This document shows positions 35,175 through 42,209 of a stretch of DNA of 64,000 nt, in pieces (the stretch's first letter is position 1; the number at the start of each line of letters is the position of its first letter). This DNA comes from Clostridia bacterium (lineage in GTDB: Bacteria > Bacillota > Clostridia > Lachnospirales > Anaerotignaceae), in assembly GCA_022651385.1 (NCBI GenBank), contig JALCQR010000004.1:62001-126000 (forward strand). Reading direction: 5' to 3'. The notes beneath the pieces were generated by a model, which did not search any database, was not told the DNA's origin, and saw only the letters and a program-made list of their open reading frames with translations. A program made the position numbers and the translations under genes.

Positions 35175-36047
35175 ATGCAAAATTACAGCAAGTATATACA
35201 CAAGGCGAATATTCTTACAGAGGCTCTCCCTTTTATAAAGGAATTTAAAGATAAGACAATTGTAATAAAATACGGCGGAAGCGCTCTTGTTAATCCGCAG
35301 ATAAAGAAAACAATAATAAAAGATATAGTTCTTATGAAGCTTGTGGGAATGAAGCCGGTAATAGTACACGGCGGAGGAAAAGACATAAGCAGTTTTTTAA
35401 ACAGACTTGGAATAGAATCGAAGTTTGTAAACGGACTGCGTGTTACGGACGGCGATACTATGGAAGTAGCCGAAATGGTTCTTGCCGGAAAACTTAACAA
35501 ACAGATAGTAACGGATATTGAACTTGACGGCATTAAAGCTGTAGGTATTACCGGAAAAGACGGAAATACGGTATATGCCGAAAAGATACATAAAGATGAT
35601 GTGGATTACGGTTATGTGGGAGACGTAATAGCTGTTGATCCGAGCTTGGTAAAAACGCTTATTGACAATGACTTTGTTCCTGTAATAGCGCCTATAGGAA
35701 AAGATAAAATGGGACAAAGCTTTAATATAAATGCGGATTATATGGCTGTTGCAATAGCAGGAAGCCTTAAAGCCGAAAAGCTTGTATTTCTTACAGATGT
35801 TCCGGGAGTTTTAAAGGATGTAAATGACCCGGAGAGCATAATTAGTTTTATGAATGCGTCTGATGTATCGTCGCTTATAAATGACGGAACAATTTCAGGA
35901 GGCATGATACCTAAAGTTGAGTGTTGTATGGAAGCGGTAAGACAGGGAGTTAATAACGTGCATATACTTGATGGGAGAATAGAACACTGCCTAATATTGG
36001 AACTCTTTACAACTAAAGGAATTGGTACTATGATAGAAAATAAGTAA
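35175..36047 (+). CDS. argB: Acetylglutamate kinase
   Basis: A 290-aa amino acid kinase that phosphorylates N-acetylglutamate. The glycine-rich IVIKYGGSALVN, IVHGGGKDISSFL, RVTDGDTMEVAEMVLAG and MIPKVECCMEAVRQGV motifs are all family-typical. The N-terminal ~20 residues before the kinase fold form a helix like that of arginine-inhibited, hexameric kinases, so feedback inhibition by arginine is plausible. It is the last gene of the argC operon. A repeat element and a PIN-domain remnant follow before argD. Confidence 0.97.
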   Translation: MQNYSKYIHKANILTEALPFIKEFKDKTIVIKYGGSALVNPQIKKTIIKDIVLMKLVGMKPVIVHGGGKDISSFLNRLGIESKFVNGLRVTDGDTMEVAEMVLAGKLNKQIVTDIELDGIKAVGITGKDGNTVYAEKIHKDDVDYGYVGDVIAVDPSLVKTLIDNDFVPVIAPIGKDKMGQSFNINADYMAVAIAGSLKAEKLVFLTDVPGVLKDVNDPESIISFMNASDVSSLINDGTISGGMIPKVECCMEAVRQGVNNVHILDGRIEHCLILELFTTKGIGTMIENK

Positions 36048-36060
36048 ATTGTTTTATAGA

Positions 36061-36200
36061 TTGGTGCCGAAGGCAAGATAAAGTTTACGGCTGCACTTTT
36101 AAGTACCGCGAAGATGCGCGGACGCCGTAGGCGGATTTTGCTTTAGCAAAATTACTGACAGTTAGGGCAGTCCGGGATTGGGGTGAAACACCAAGGTTTT
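36061..36200 (+). repeat. Dispersed intergenic repeat, copy B
   Basis: Left flank (AAAGTTTA), core in the orientation AGTACCGCG ... GCGGACGCC ... GGCGGATTTTGC ... AAAATTACTGAC, then a right flank whose hairpin tip reads GGTGAAACACC. The AAGCCTT/AAGGCTT borders are degraded. The arrangement agrees with the reverse complement of copy C at 58695-58832 and differs from copy A. Confidence 0.65.
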
Positions 36201-36202
36201 AG

Positions 36203-36334
36203 CTTATTGCAGCTACTGCAATAAAAGAAAATTGTATTCTTGTTACAAATGACATTGACTTGACAAAACGAGTTAAAGCTAATAATGGAAATGTTATCTC
36301 ATTTGAAGAGTTTAAAAATTATTATATAAAATAA
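36203..36334 (+). pseudogene. Remnant of a PIN-domain (VapC-like) toxin gene
   Basis: A 43-codon frame without start or RBS, ending in TAA. It translates to LIAATAIKENCILVTND followed by a short tail with ISFEEFKNYYIK. This is the C-terminal third of PIN-domain nucleases: the D-x-L-I-A-A-T-A helix and the LVTND strand with its acidic residue. A stop codon (TAG) lies immediately upstream in frame and the N-terminal acidic residues are gone. It sits directly against repeat copy B, between argB and argD, so it is a decayed toxin-antitoxin fragment. Confidence 0.65.
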
Positions 36335-36360
36335 TTTTTTTTCAGAAAGGAAGTATAAAG

Positions 36361-37557
36361 ATGAATAAAACAGAAGAACTTGCTGCACGAGGCAGCAAAG
36401 TTATTATGAATACATATAGCCGTTTTCCTATTGCTTTTGACCATGGCAAGGGAATGTATGTCTGGGACATGGACGGCAAAAAATATCTCGATTTTGTAGC
36501 AGGCATAGCCGTAAACTCTTTGGGCCACGCAAATGAAAAACTTTGCGAAAAAATTTCAGAGCAGTGCCGTAAGCTTATGCATGTTTCAAACCTTTATTAT
36601 ACTGAGCCGCAAATAGAGCTTGCCGAAGAACTTTGTTCACACAGCTGTTTTGATAAAGTGTTTTACTGCAACAGCGGTGCCGAAACAATAGAAACAGCAC
36701 TTAAAATCTGCCGTAAATATGCTACAATGAAAAATAAGCCCGGCAGAGATATAATATGTATGGAAAAATCATTCCACGGCAGAACATACGGTGCTGTTAC
36801 CGCTACAGGCCAGGACAAATACCATAAGGGCCTTGACCCTATGATTCCGGGTATAAAACATGTGCCTTTTAATAATTTTGAGGCTTTGAAAAACGCTGTT
36901 GATGAGAACACATGCGGTATACTTTTGGAGCCTATACAGGGTGAAGGCGGAATTATACCGGCCAAGAAAGAATATCTTCAAAAAGTACGCGCCCTCTGTG
37001 ACGAAAAAGACATAGTCCTTATTTTTGATGAGGTACAATGCGGAGTAGGCCGTACAGGAGAACTTTTTGCTTATCAGGTATACGGTGTAGAACCTGACGG
37101 AGCCTGCTTTGCAAAGGGACTTGCCGGCGGCATACCTATAGGTGCTTTTATGGCTAAGGATAAACTGGCAGAGGCTTTTAAACCGGGGGACCACGCTTCT
37201 ACATTCGGAGGCAATCCTTTTGTTACATCTGCAGGAACTGTTGTAATGGATATGCTTTTTAACGGCGGACTTCTTGAAAATGTAAAAAAACAGGGCAAAC
37301 TTCTTTCTGAAAAACTTAACGCACTTAAAGACAAATATGATATAGTTAAAGATGCAAGAGGCATAGGTCTTATGCAGGGAATTGAGCTTACCATACCTTC
37401 AGGGCCTGTTGTTGCTGATTGCATTAAAAACGGATTGCTTCTTGTGGGCGCAGGCACAAATGTTATACGTTTTGTTCCGGCTCTTATTGTAACAAGTGCA
37501 GAAATAGAAGAAGCAATGAATAAACTTGACAAAGCGCTTGACAGAGCGTCTAAATAA
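36361..37557 (+). CDS. argD: Acetylornithine aminotransferase
   Basis: A 398-aa class III PLP-dependent aminotransferase converting N-acetylglutamate semialdehyde to N-acetylornithine. Motifs: YCNSGAETIETALKICRKYA, SFHGRTYGAVTATGQ, IFDEVQCGVGRTGELFAYQ (Asp for the PLP ring) and the PLP lysine in FAKGLAGGIPIG. AGAAAGGAAG precedes the ATG. It is separated from argB by the repeat and PIN remnant (about 310 bp). No consensus promoter is obvious there, so it may depend on read-through from argB. Confidence 0.96.
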   Translation: MNKTEELAARGSKVIMNTYSRFPIAFDHGKGMYVWDMDGKKYLDFVAGIAVNSLGHANEKLCEKISEQCRKLMHVSNLYYTEPQIELAEELCSHSCFDKVFYCNSGAETIETALKICRKYATMKNKPGRDIICMEKSFHGRTYGAVTATGQDKYHKGLDPMIPGIKHVPFNNFEALKNAVDENTCGILLEPIQGEGGIIPAKKEYLQKVRALCDEKDIVLIFDEVQCGVGRTGELFAYQVYGVEPDGACFAKGLAGGIPIGAFMAKDKLAEAFKPGDHASTFGGNPFVTSAGTVVMDMLFNGGLLENVKKQGKLLSEKLNALKDKYDIVKDARGIGLMQGIELTIPSGPVVADCIKNGLLLVGAGTNVIRFVPALIVTSAEIEEAMNKLDKALDRASK

Positions 37558-37571
37558 AAGGAGGACAGCTC

Positions 37572-38453
37572 ATGAAACTGGTTACTTTTTCACAAAACGG
37601 AATTGACAAAACAGGTGTGTTTTCAGACTGCGGTATAATACCGCTTAGGGAAAACGGTTTTGATTATGAAACAATGAATGACGTGGTTTGCAAAATGGGC
37701 AAAGACGAGCTTAAGAAGCTTAAAGAGCTTGAAAAATCAGGCAATGCAAAAGGTATACTCAGCAAAAATGATGTAAAAATTGAGGCTCCTATACCAGAAC
37801 CTTTGCAGGACCTTATATGCCTTGGTATAAATTACATGGCACATGCCAAGGAATCAATGAGGTACAAAAAAGACGCCTTTGAAACTGATAAAAACTATGC
37901 TGTTTATTTTGCCAAAAGAGTAAACAGGGCATGGGCCGACGGTGATGAGATACCGTCATACAGTGATTTTATATCAACTCTTGACTATGAGTCGGAGCTT
38001 GCAGTTATTATAGGAAAAGACGCCAAAGACGTTAAAAAAGAAGACGCGTATAATTATGTTTTCGGATATACAATAGTAAATGATGTTACAGCAAGAGAGC
38101 TTCAGACAAAGCACAAACAGTGGTACTTTGGAAAAAGCCTTGACGGGTTTACGCCTATGGGACCATGTATACTTACATCCGATGAAGTTGAAAATCCGCC
38201 AGTATTTAGGGTGAAAAGCTATGTAAACGGTGAACTTCGCCAAGACGGAACAACTGACCTTCTTATACATGATATCCCTGAAATAATTTCAGAGCTTTCT
38301 CATGGCTTTACTCTTAAAGCCGGAACCATTATATCAACCGGAACGCCTGCCGGAGTAGGCATGGGATTTCAGCCGCCTAAGTTTCTTAAGCCGGGGGACG
38401 AAGTTGTATGCGAAATAGACGGAATAGGGAAAATAGCAAATAAAATCAAATAA
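37572..38453 (+). CDS. Fumarylacetoacetate hydrolase (FAH) family protein
   Basis: A 293-aa enzyme with a ~75-residue N-terminal domain followed by the FAH catalytic fold. LGINYMAHAKES, DYESELAVIIGK (the E-x-E metal pair) and NDVTARELQTKHKQWYFGKSLDGF are hallmark segments. Relatives hydrolyse or decarboxylate acylpyruvates and oxaloacetate or isomerise hydroxymuconates. It starts 14 bp after argD behind AAGGAGGA and is likely co-transcribed, although no role in arginine synthesis is known. The substrate is undetermined. Confidence 0.88.
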   Translation: MKLVTFSQNGIDKTGVFSDCGIIPLRENGFDYETMNDVVCKMGKDELKKLKELEKSGNAKGILSKNDVKIEAPIPEPLQDLICLGINYMAHAKESMRYKKDAFETDKNYAVYFAKRVNRAWADGDEIPSYSDFISTLDYESELAVIIGKDAKDVKKEDAYNYVFGYTIVNDVTARELQTKHKQWYFGKSLDGFTPMGPCILTSDEVENPPVFRVKSYVNGELRQDGTTDLLIHDIPEIISELSHGFTLKAGTIISTGTPAGVGMGFQPPKFLKPGDEVVCEIDGIGKIANKIK

Positions 38454-38458
38454 TATTA

Positions 38459-38490
38459 TAAGCCGGAGTTATTAATACTGCGGCTTTTTC
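38459..38490 (+). terminator. Terminator after the FAH gene
   Basis: AAGCCG pairs with CGGCTT around a 13-nt loop, then TTTTCG. It is a weak to moderate stem. Confidence 0.5.
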
Positions 38491-38531
38491 GTGTATATGT
38501 TTATATTCTGATTTTTAAGGAGGCATATGTA

Positions 38532-39485
38532 ATGAAAATTGTTGTTCTTGAACCGCTTGGTATTTCAAAGGAAAAAGAAATGCAGGCATCTGAGAAGATA
38601 CGAAACGAGGGACATGAAATTGTTTTTTGTGAAACAAAAACAGATGATTTAGCTGAGCTTGAAAAGAGAGGCAAAGACGCCGATGTAATAATAATAGCCA
38701 ATATGCCTTTCAGAAAAAACATTATAGAAAAATGCAAAAAACTAAAATTTTTGTCTGTTGCGTTTGCCGGAGTAGACCATGTAGACGTGGATTACTGCAA
38801 AGAACGTGGAATAATGGTATGCAATGCCGCAGGATATTCTAAAAATTCGGTTCCGGAACTTGTTTTCGGACTTGCTATTTCTGTTTTGAGAAATATACCG
38901 CAGTGTGATTATCAGGCAAGAAACGGCGGCACAAAAGCCGGACTTGTGGGAACTGAGCTTTTCGGGAAAAAATTTGGCGTAATAGGTACAGGAGCCATAG
39001 GTTCGAGAGTATGTGAAATAGCACAGGCTTTTGGATGTGAGGTTTTGGCATACAGCAGAACTAAAAAAGAAGCACTTATTAACAAGGGTATAAGATATGT
39101 ATCTCTTAATACACTTCTTAAAGAATGCGATATTATATCCCTTCATGTACCATATAATAAATCTACCGACAAGCTTATAAATGCCGAAAAAATAGCAATG
39201 ATGAAAAAAACTGCTGTAATTATAAATACGGCAAGAGGGAAAGTTGTGGATTCGGAAGCTCTTGCGTTTGCTCTTAATGAAGGCAGAATTAACGGAGCCG
39301 GTATAGACGTGCTTGAAATGGAACCGCCTTTCCCAAAAGACCATGTACTGCTTAAAGCAAGGCATACTGTTTTTACACCGCATGCGGCTTTTGCATCTGA
39401 GGAAGCACTTTTTACAAGAGCACAAATTGTGTTTGACAATATTGAGCTTTGGGAAAAAGGCATACCGCAGAATGTATGCAGCTAA
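38532..39485 (+). CDS. D-isomer-specific 2-hydroxyacid dehydrogenase
   Basis: A 317-aa NAD-dependent dehydrogenase. GVIGTGAIGSRVCEIAQAFG is the Rossmann fingerprint; the catalytic Arg lies in NTARGKVVD, the Glu in IDVLEMEPP and the His in FTPHAAFAS. It reduces a 2-keto acid (D-lactate, glycerate, hydroxyisocaproate or phosphoglycerate type) or runs in reverse; the specificity residues do not single out one. The length (about 315 aa) excludes the long ACT-containing SerA form. AAGGAGG precedes the ATG. Confidence 0.9.
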   Translation: MKIVVLEPLGISKEKEMQASEKIRNEGHEIVFCETKTDDLAELEKRGKDADVIIIANMPFRKNIIEKCKKLKFLSVAFAGVDHVDVDYCKERGIMVCNAAGYSKNSVPELVFGLAISVLRNIPQCDYQARNGGTKAGLVGTELFGKKFGVIGTGAIGSRVCEIAQAFGCEVLAYSRTKKEALINKGIRYVSLNTLLKECDIISLHVPYNKSTDKLINAEKIAMMKKTAVIINTARGKVVDSEALAFALNEGRINGAGIDVLEMEPPFPKDHVLLKARHTVFTPHAAFASEEALFTRAQIVFDNIELWEKGIPQNVCS

Positions 39486-39506
39486 ACTTATTTAAATATA
39501 GTCGAC

Positions 39507-39541
39507 AAGACTGCTGAATATAAATCGGCAGTCTTTTTTTA
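39507..39541 (+). terminator. Terminator after the 2-hydroxyacid dehydrogenase gene
   Basis: AAGACTGC pairs with GCAGTCTT, followed by seven T. Confidence 0.8.
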
Positions 39542-40417
39542 TTATTTTTGAGTTGATAAAAAATAAGTTCCTATTGCCATAATTATTAACGCAGCAAAAA
39601 ATGATAATTTAGGCATTTCTCTGAAAATAATAAGTGAGAAAACAACTGATATAAACGGAGACAAAGAACAGTATGTGCTTGTCTTTGCCGCGCCAAGTGT
39701 TCTTTGGGCATAAATATAATAAAAAGTACTTAATCCGTAAGATAAAAAACCTAAGAAAACAGCACCGGAAATCAGAATGAATTTAGTGAAATGCTCACCA
39801 ATGATAAGTGCAATGATAAGTGAGCCAAAGCCTGAAAGAAGGCCTTTTATTATTACTATCTCTATTGGATTCTTGCTTGACAATACTTTTGAACAATTGT
39901 TTTCCAAACCCCATATTACACAGGCAAGCAGTATAAAAGCTGAGCCATAAGAAAAAGAAAAACTGCTTATATCTTCAAATGATAATATAATGCTCGAAAT
40001 TGTAACAAGCACAATTGCAATCCAAGTACGTTTTGTTATGGTTTCTTTAAATATAAAAAAAGCAATTAGGCTTGTAGATGCAATTTCAAAATTATTCAGC
40101 AATGACGCATTTGCGGCTGTCGTTTTGGAAAGGCCTATCATAAGGCAGATAGGGGCGGCTATATCCAAAATAACCATAGCAGCAGTGTAAGGAAAGTCTT
40201 TTTTTGTAAGAGGTTTTTCATTAGATGAAAAGCCGAAAATTTTTTGCAGCAAAACAACAAATGACAATCCTATTCCGGCACCAAGATACAAAAACGCAGC
40301 CATCATTGTTGGCGGTATATATGACAGAAACAATTTTGAAGCAGGTGCGCTTATTGCATAAAGAAAAGCCGATAATAAAGCAAAACATATGGGTTTTATT
40401 GAATCTGAAATTTTCAT
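39542..40417 (-). CDS. EamA/DMT-family membrane transporter
   Basis: A 291-aa protein with ten predicted transmembrane helices in two repeated EamA halves (each ending in a conserved P-x-x-x-x-x-x-x-x-x-E or equivalent; SLLNNFEIASTSLIAFFIFKE in half one). It exports or imports a small metabolite. It starts 8 bp after a CsoR-family repressor gene, so it is probably controlled by that repressor. That would be unusual for this transporter family, because CsoR/RcnR proteins normally govern metal efflux, sulfur or formaldehyde genes. Substrate unknown. Confidence 0.82.
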   Translation of the reverse strand: MKISDSIKPICFALLSAFLYAISAPASKLFLSYIPPTMMAAFLYLGAGIGLSFVVLLQKIFGFSSNEKPLTKKDFPYTAAMVILDIAAPICLMIGLSKTTAANASLLNNFEIASTSLIAFFIFKETITKRTWIAIVLVTISSIILSFEDISSFSFSYGSAFILLACVIWGLENNCSKVLSSKNPIEIVIIKGLLSGFGSLIIALIIGEHFTKFILISGAVFLGFLSYGLSTFYYIYAQRTLGAAKTSTYCSLSPFISVVFSLIIFREMPKLSFFAALIIMAIGTYFLSTQK

Positions 40418-40425
40418 GTGAATAC

Positions 40426-40704
40426 CTACTTCATAAATTTATCTATTGCAGAATTTAAGTCTTTTACAGCTTCCTCGTCTCCGCTTTTTACAGCTTCAAC
40501 TATGCAATGTGACAGGTGTTCTTTTAATATTTCTTTTCCTATATTGTTTACTGCAGATTTTACGGCGGCAAGCTGTATAAGCACGTCACTGCAGTCTTCT
40601 CCGTTTTCAACCATTTTTTTTACATATTCAAAATGACCGATTGCTCTTGAAATTCGGTTTAATATCTTTTTTATGTCTTCTTCGTTATGTAAATGCGTTT
40701 GCAT
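40426..40704 (-). CDS. CsoR/RcnR/FrmR-family metal-sensitive repressor
   Basis: A 92-aa all-helical DUF156 repressor. The start at 40704 (MQTHLHNEEDI) has AGAGGTG 6 nt upstream; the longer frame runs through that RBS. The metal or thiol ligands of CsoR are visible as Cys in GEDCSDVLIQL and the H-x3-C pair in EHLSHC, i.e. the Cys-His-Cys set of copper sensors, with an extra N-terminal His-rich stretch. It releases DNA on ligand binding. A G/C-tract palindrome at 40727-40745, typical for this family, lies directly upstream, implying autoregulation with the downstream EamA gene. Confidence 0.88.
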   Translation of the reverse strand: MQTHLHNEEDIKKILNRISRAIGHFEYVKKMVENGEDCSDVLIQLAAVKSAVNNIGKEILKEHLSHCIVEAVKSGDEEAVKDLNSAIDKFMK

Positions 40705-40726
40705 TTTATACACCTCTTTATACAAA

Positions 40727-40745
40727 TATCCCCTGTATGGGGATA
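40727..40745. promoter_or_regulatory. CsoR-type operator
   Basis: The palindrome TATCCCC-TGTAT-GGGGATA has perfect 7-bp arms and a 5-bp centre. CsoR/RcnR proteins recognise such A/T-flanked G/C tracts. It lies 22 bp before the repressor start. Confidence 0.75.
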
Positions 40746-40805
40746 CGAAAAGTATAGCACTTTAATATAAAAAACACAAGGGTATATATTTTTATATAAC
40801 AAAAG

Positions 40806-40831
40806 ACCGGATAGAATTTAATCTATCCGGC
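40806..40831 (-). terminator. Terminator downstream of the hemerythrin gene
   Basis: CCGGATAGA pairs with TCTATCCGG around a 6-nt loop. On the minus strand it is followed by TCTTTTGTT. The remaining 40832-40980 holds no gene. Confidence 0.65.
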
Positions 40832-40980
40832 TTCTATAATAAAGGGGATTATATGAGGTTATTACTATGTTTCTATGTTTTGCGCTATCTATTTAATTAT
40901 CTAAATGTATTCAAATAATTTATGTCGTGCCAAAATATAAGTTTAGTAGTAGCCATTTTTGCTTTTAAGGATATGCACAT

Positions 40981-41394
40981 TTAAACTTGACTTTTTGTAG
41001 AACGAATATGTGCTGCAACCTTAACGTCTTCTTTTTTGATATGATTTATAAACCAGCCGCCGATGCTTGTGTTTACTTTACCAACCATTACAATCGTAGG
41101 ACCATCTTTATCAAGCTCTTTAATTATGTCTCTTACAACTTTCTTAAAGCCCTCATGATATTTCTTGTGGTTTACATAATCCGGATAATGGCTTGCAAGC
41201 TGAAGCTTTTCCTCATCCGCAAAATGTTTGTTTGTGTAATCATATAAGAATTTTGCTATGCTGTTTAAAGTCTGTCTGCCTTTGCCTTTTGAGCATGCAT
41301 CCAGAAGCTTGTTGATTGCAGCTATAAGCTCTCTATGCTGTGAGTCTATTGTAGCATTCCCTGTCAATAAATCGGGTGTGAATTCAAATGCCAT
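40981..41394 (-). CDS. Bacteriohemerythrin
   Basis: A 137-aa four-helix protein with the diiron-site ligands: the His in DSQHRELIAAIN, the His and Glu in NKHFADEEKL, His residues in NHKKYHEGF, and the final H-x4-D in NHIKKEDVKVAAHI. It binds O2 reversibly and in anaerobes probably buffers or delivers oxygen. It follows the rubrerythrin gene by 63 bp on the same strand with no terminator between, so an oxidative-defence operon is likely. GGAGGT precedes the ATG. Confidence 0.9.
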   Translation of the reverse strand: MAFEFTPDLLTGNATIDSQHRELIAAINKLLDACSKGKGRQTLNSIAKFLYDYTNKHFADEEKLQLASHYPDYVNHKKYHEGFKKVVRDIIKELDKDGPTIVMVGKVNTSIGGWFINHIKKEDVKVAAHIRSTKSQV

Positions 41395-41457
41395 TAGTAA
41401 TTACCTCCATTTTATTGAAATATACTTAGCTGAAAATGGCTAACTCTTTATATAAAA

Positions 41458-42000
41458 TTATTTGAAGTATCTGTTGTAAAGGCCTTCAAATGCCTTGCCG
41501 TGGCGAGCTTCATCTTTTGCCATTTCATGTACTGTATCATGGATTGCGTCAAGGCCGGCTGCTTTTGCTCTCTTAGCAAGGTCTGTCTTGCCTGCGCAAG
41601 CTCCGTTTTCTGCTGTAATACGTACTTCAAGGTTTTTCTTTGTTGAGTCTGTAACAACTTCACCGAGAAGCTCTGCAAACTTTGATGCGTGTACAGCTTC
41701 TTCAGAAGCAGCTTTTTCATAGTATAAGCCAACTTCAGGATAGCCTTCTCTATGTGCTACTCTTGCCATTGCAAGATACATTCCAACTTCTTTGCATTCG
41801 CCTTCATAATTTGCTCTGAGGTCTGCCATAATGTCATCGCTTGAGCCTTTAGCTACGCCTACAACATGTTCTGCTGCCCATGAAAGGTCATCAGACTGCT
41901 CAACAAATTTTTCCTTTGGAGCACCGCATACTGGACATTTGTCCGGAGCTTCATTTCCTTCAAAAACATAACCGCATACTGAACATACAAATTTTTTCAT
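41458..42000 (-). CDS. Reverse rubrerythrin (rubredoxin domain first)
   Basis: A 180-aa peroxidase. Residues 1-40 form a rubredoxin FeS4 domain ([10 protein letters not shown] and CPVCGAPKE), followed by a ferritin-like diiron domain with E-x-x-H-type helices ([46 protein letters not shown]). The rubredoxin-first order defines reverse rubrerythrins, which reduce H2O2 and O2 with electrons from NADH via rubredoxin reductase in clostridia. A consensus promoter with an overlapping PerR-like box (42069-42105) supports peroxide control. AGGAGGA lies before the ATG. Confidence 0.93.
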   Translation of the reverse strand: MKKFVCSVCGYVFEGNEAPDKCPVCGAPKEKFVEQSDDLSWAAEHVVGVAKGSSDDIMADLRANYEGECKEVGMYLAMARVAHREGYPEVGLYYEKAASEEAVHASKFAELLGEVVTDSTKKNLEVRITAENGACAGKTDLAKRAKAAGLDAIHDTVHEMAKDEARHGKAFEGLYNRYFK

Positions 42001-42068
42001 ATTGAATTCCTCCTAAAATATAAATGTTTTAAACTGTAATTTTCTTGGCAAGTTGAATAACTCTTATC

Positions 42069-42105
42069 TGAGAATCATTATAAATTACTTATTTCGGTTT
42101 GTCAA
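42069..42105 (-). promoter_or_regulatory. Rubrerythrin promoter with PerR-like box
   Basis: On the minus strand, TTGACA (42100-42105) and TATAAT (42077-42082) with a 17-bp spacer match the consensus fully. TTATAATGATTCTCA (42069-42083) matches the PerR box TTATAATNATTATAA at all but two of its defined positions and covers the -10, so a peroxide-sensing repressor would block the promoter. Confidence 0.65.
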
Positions 42106-42209
42106 CACTTTTTTTATATTTTTTCAATGATTTTAAAAAAAAGTGTTCAAAGAATTCAAATTTTGATATACTTATTTTAATAATTACATTTAATAGAGGG
42201 AGAAGCAGT

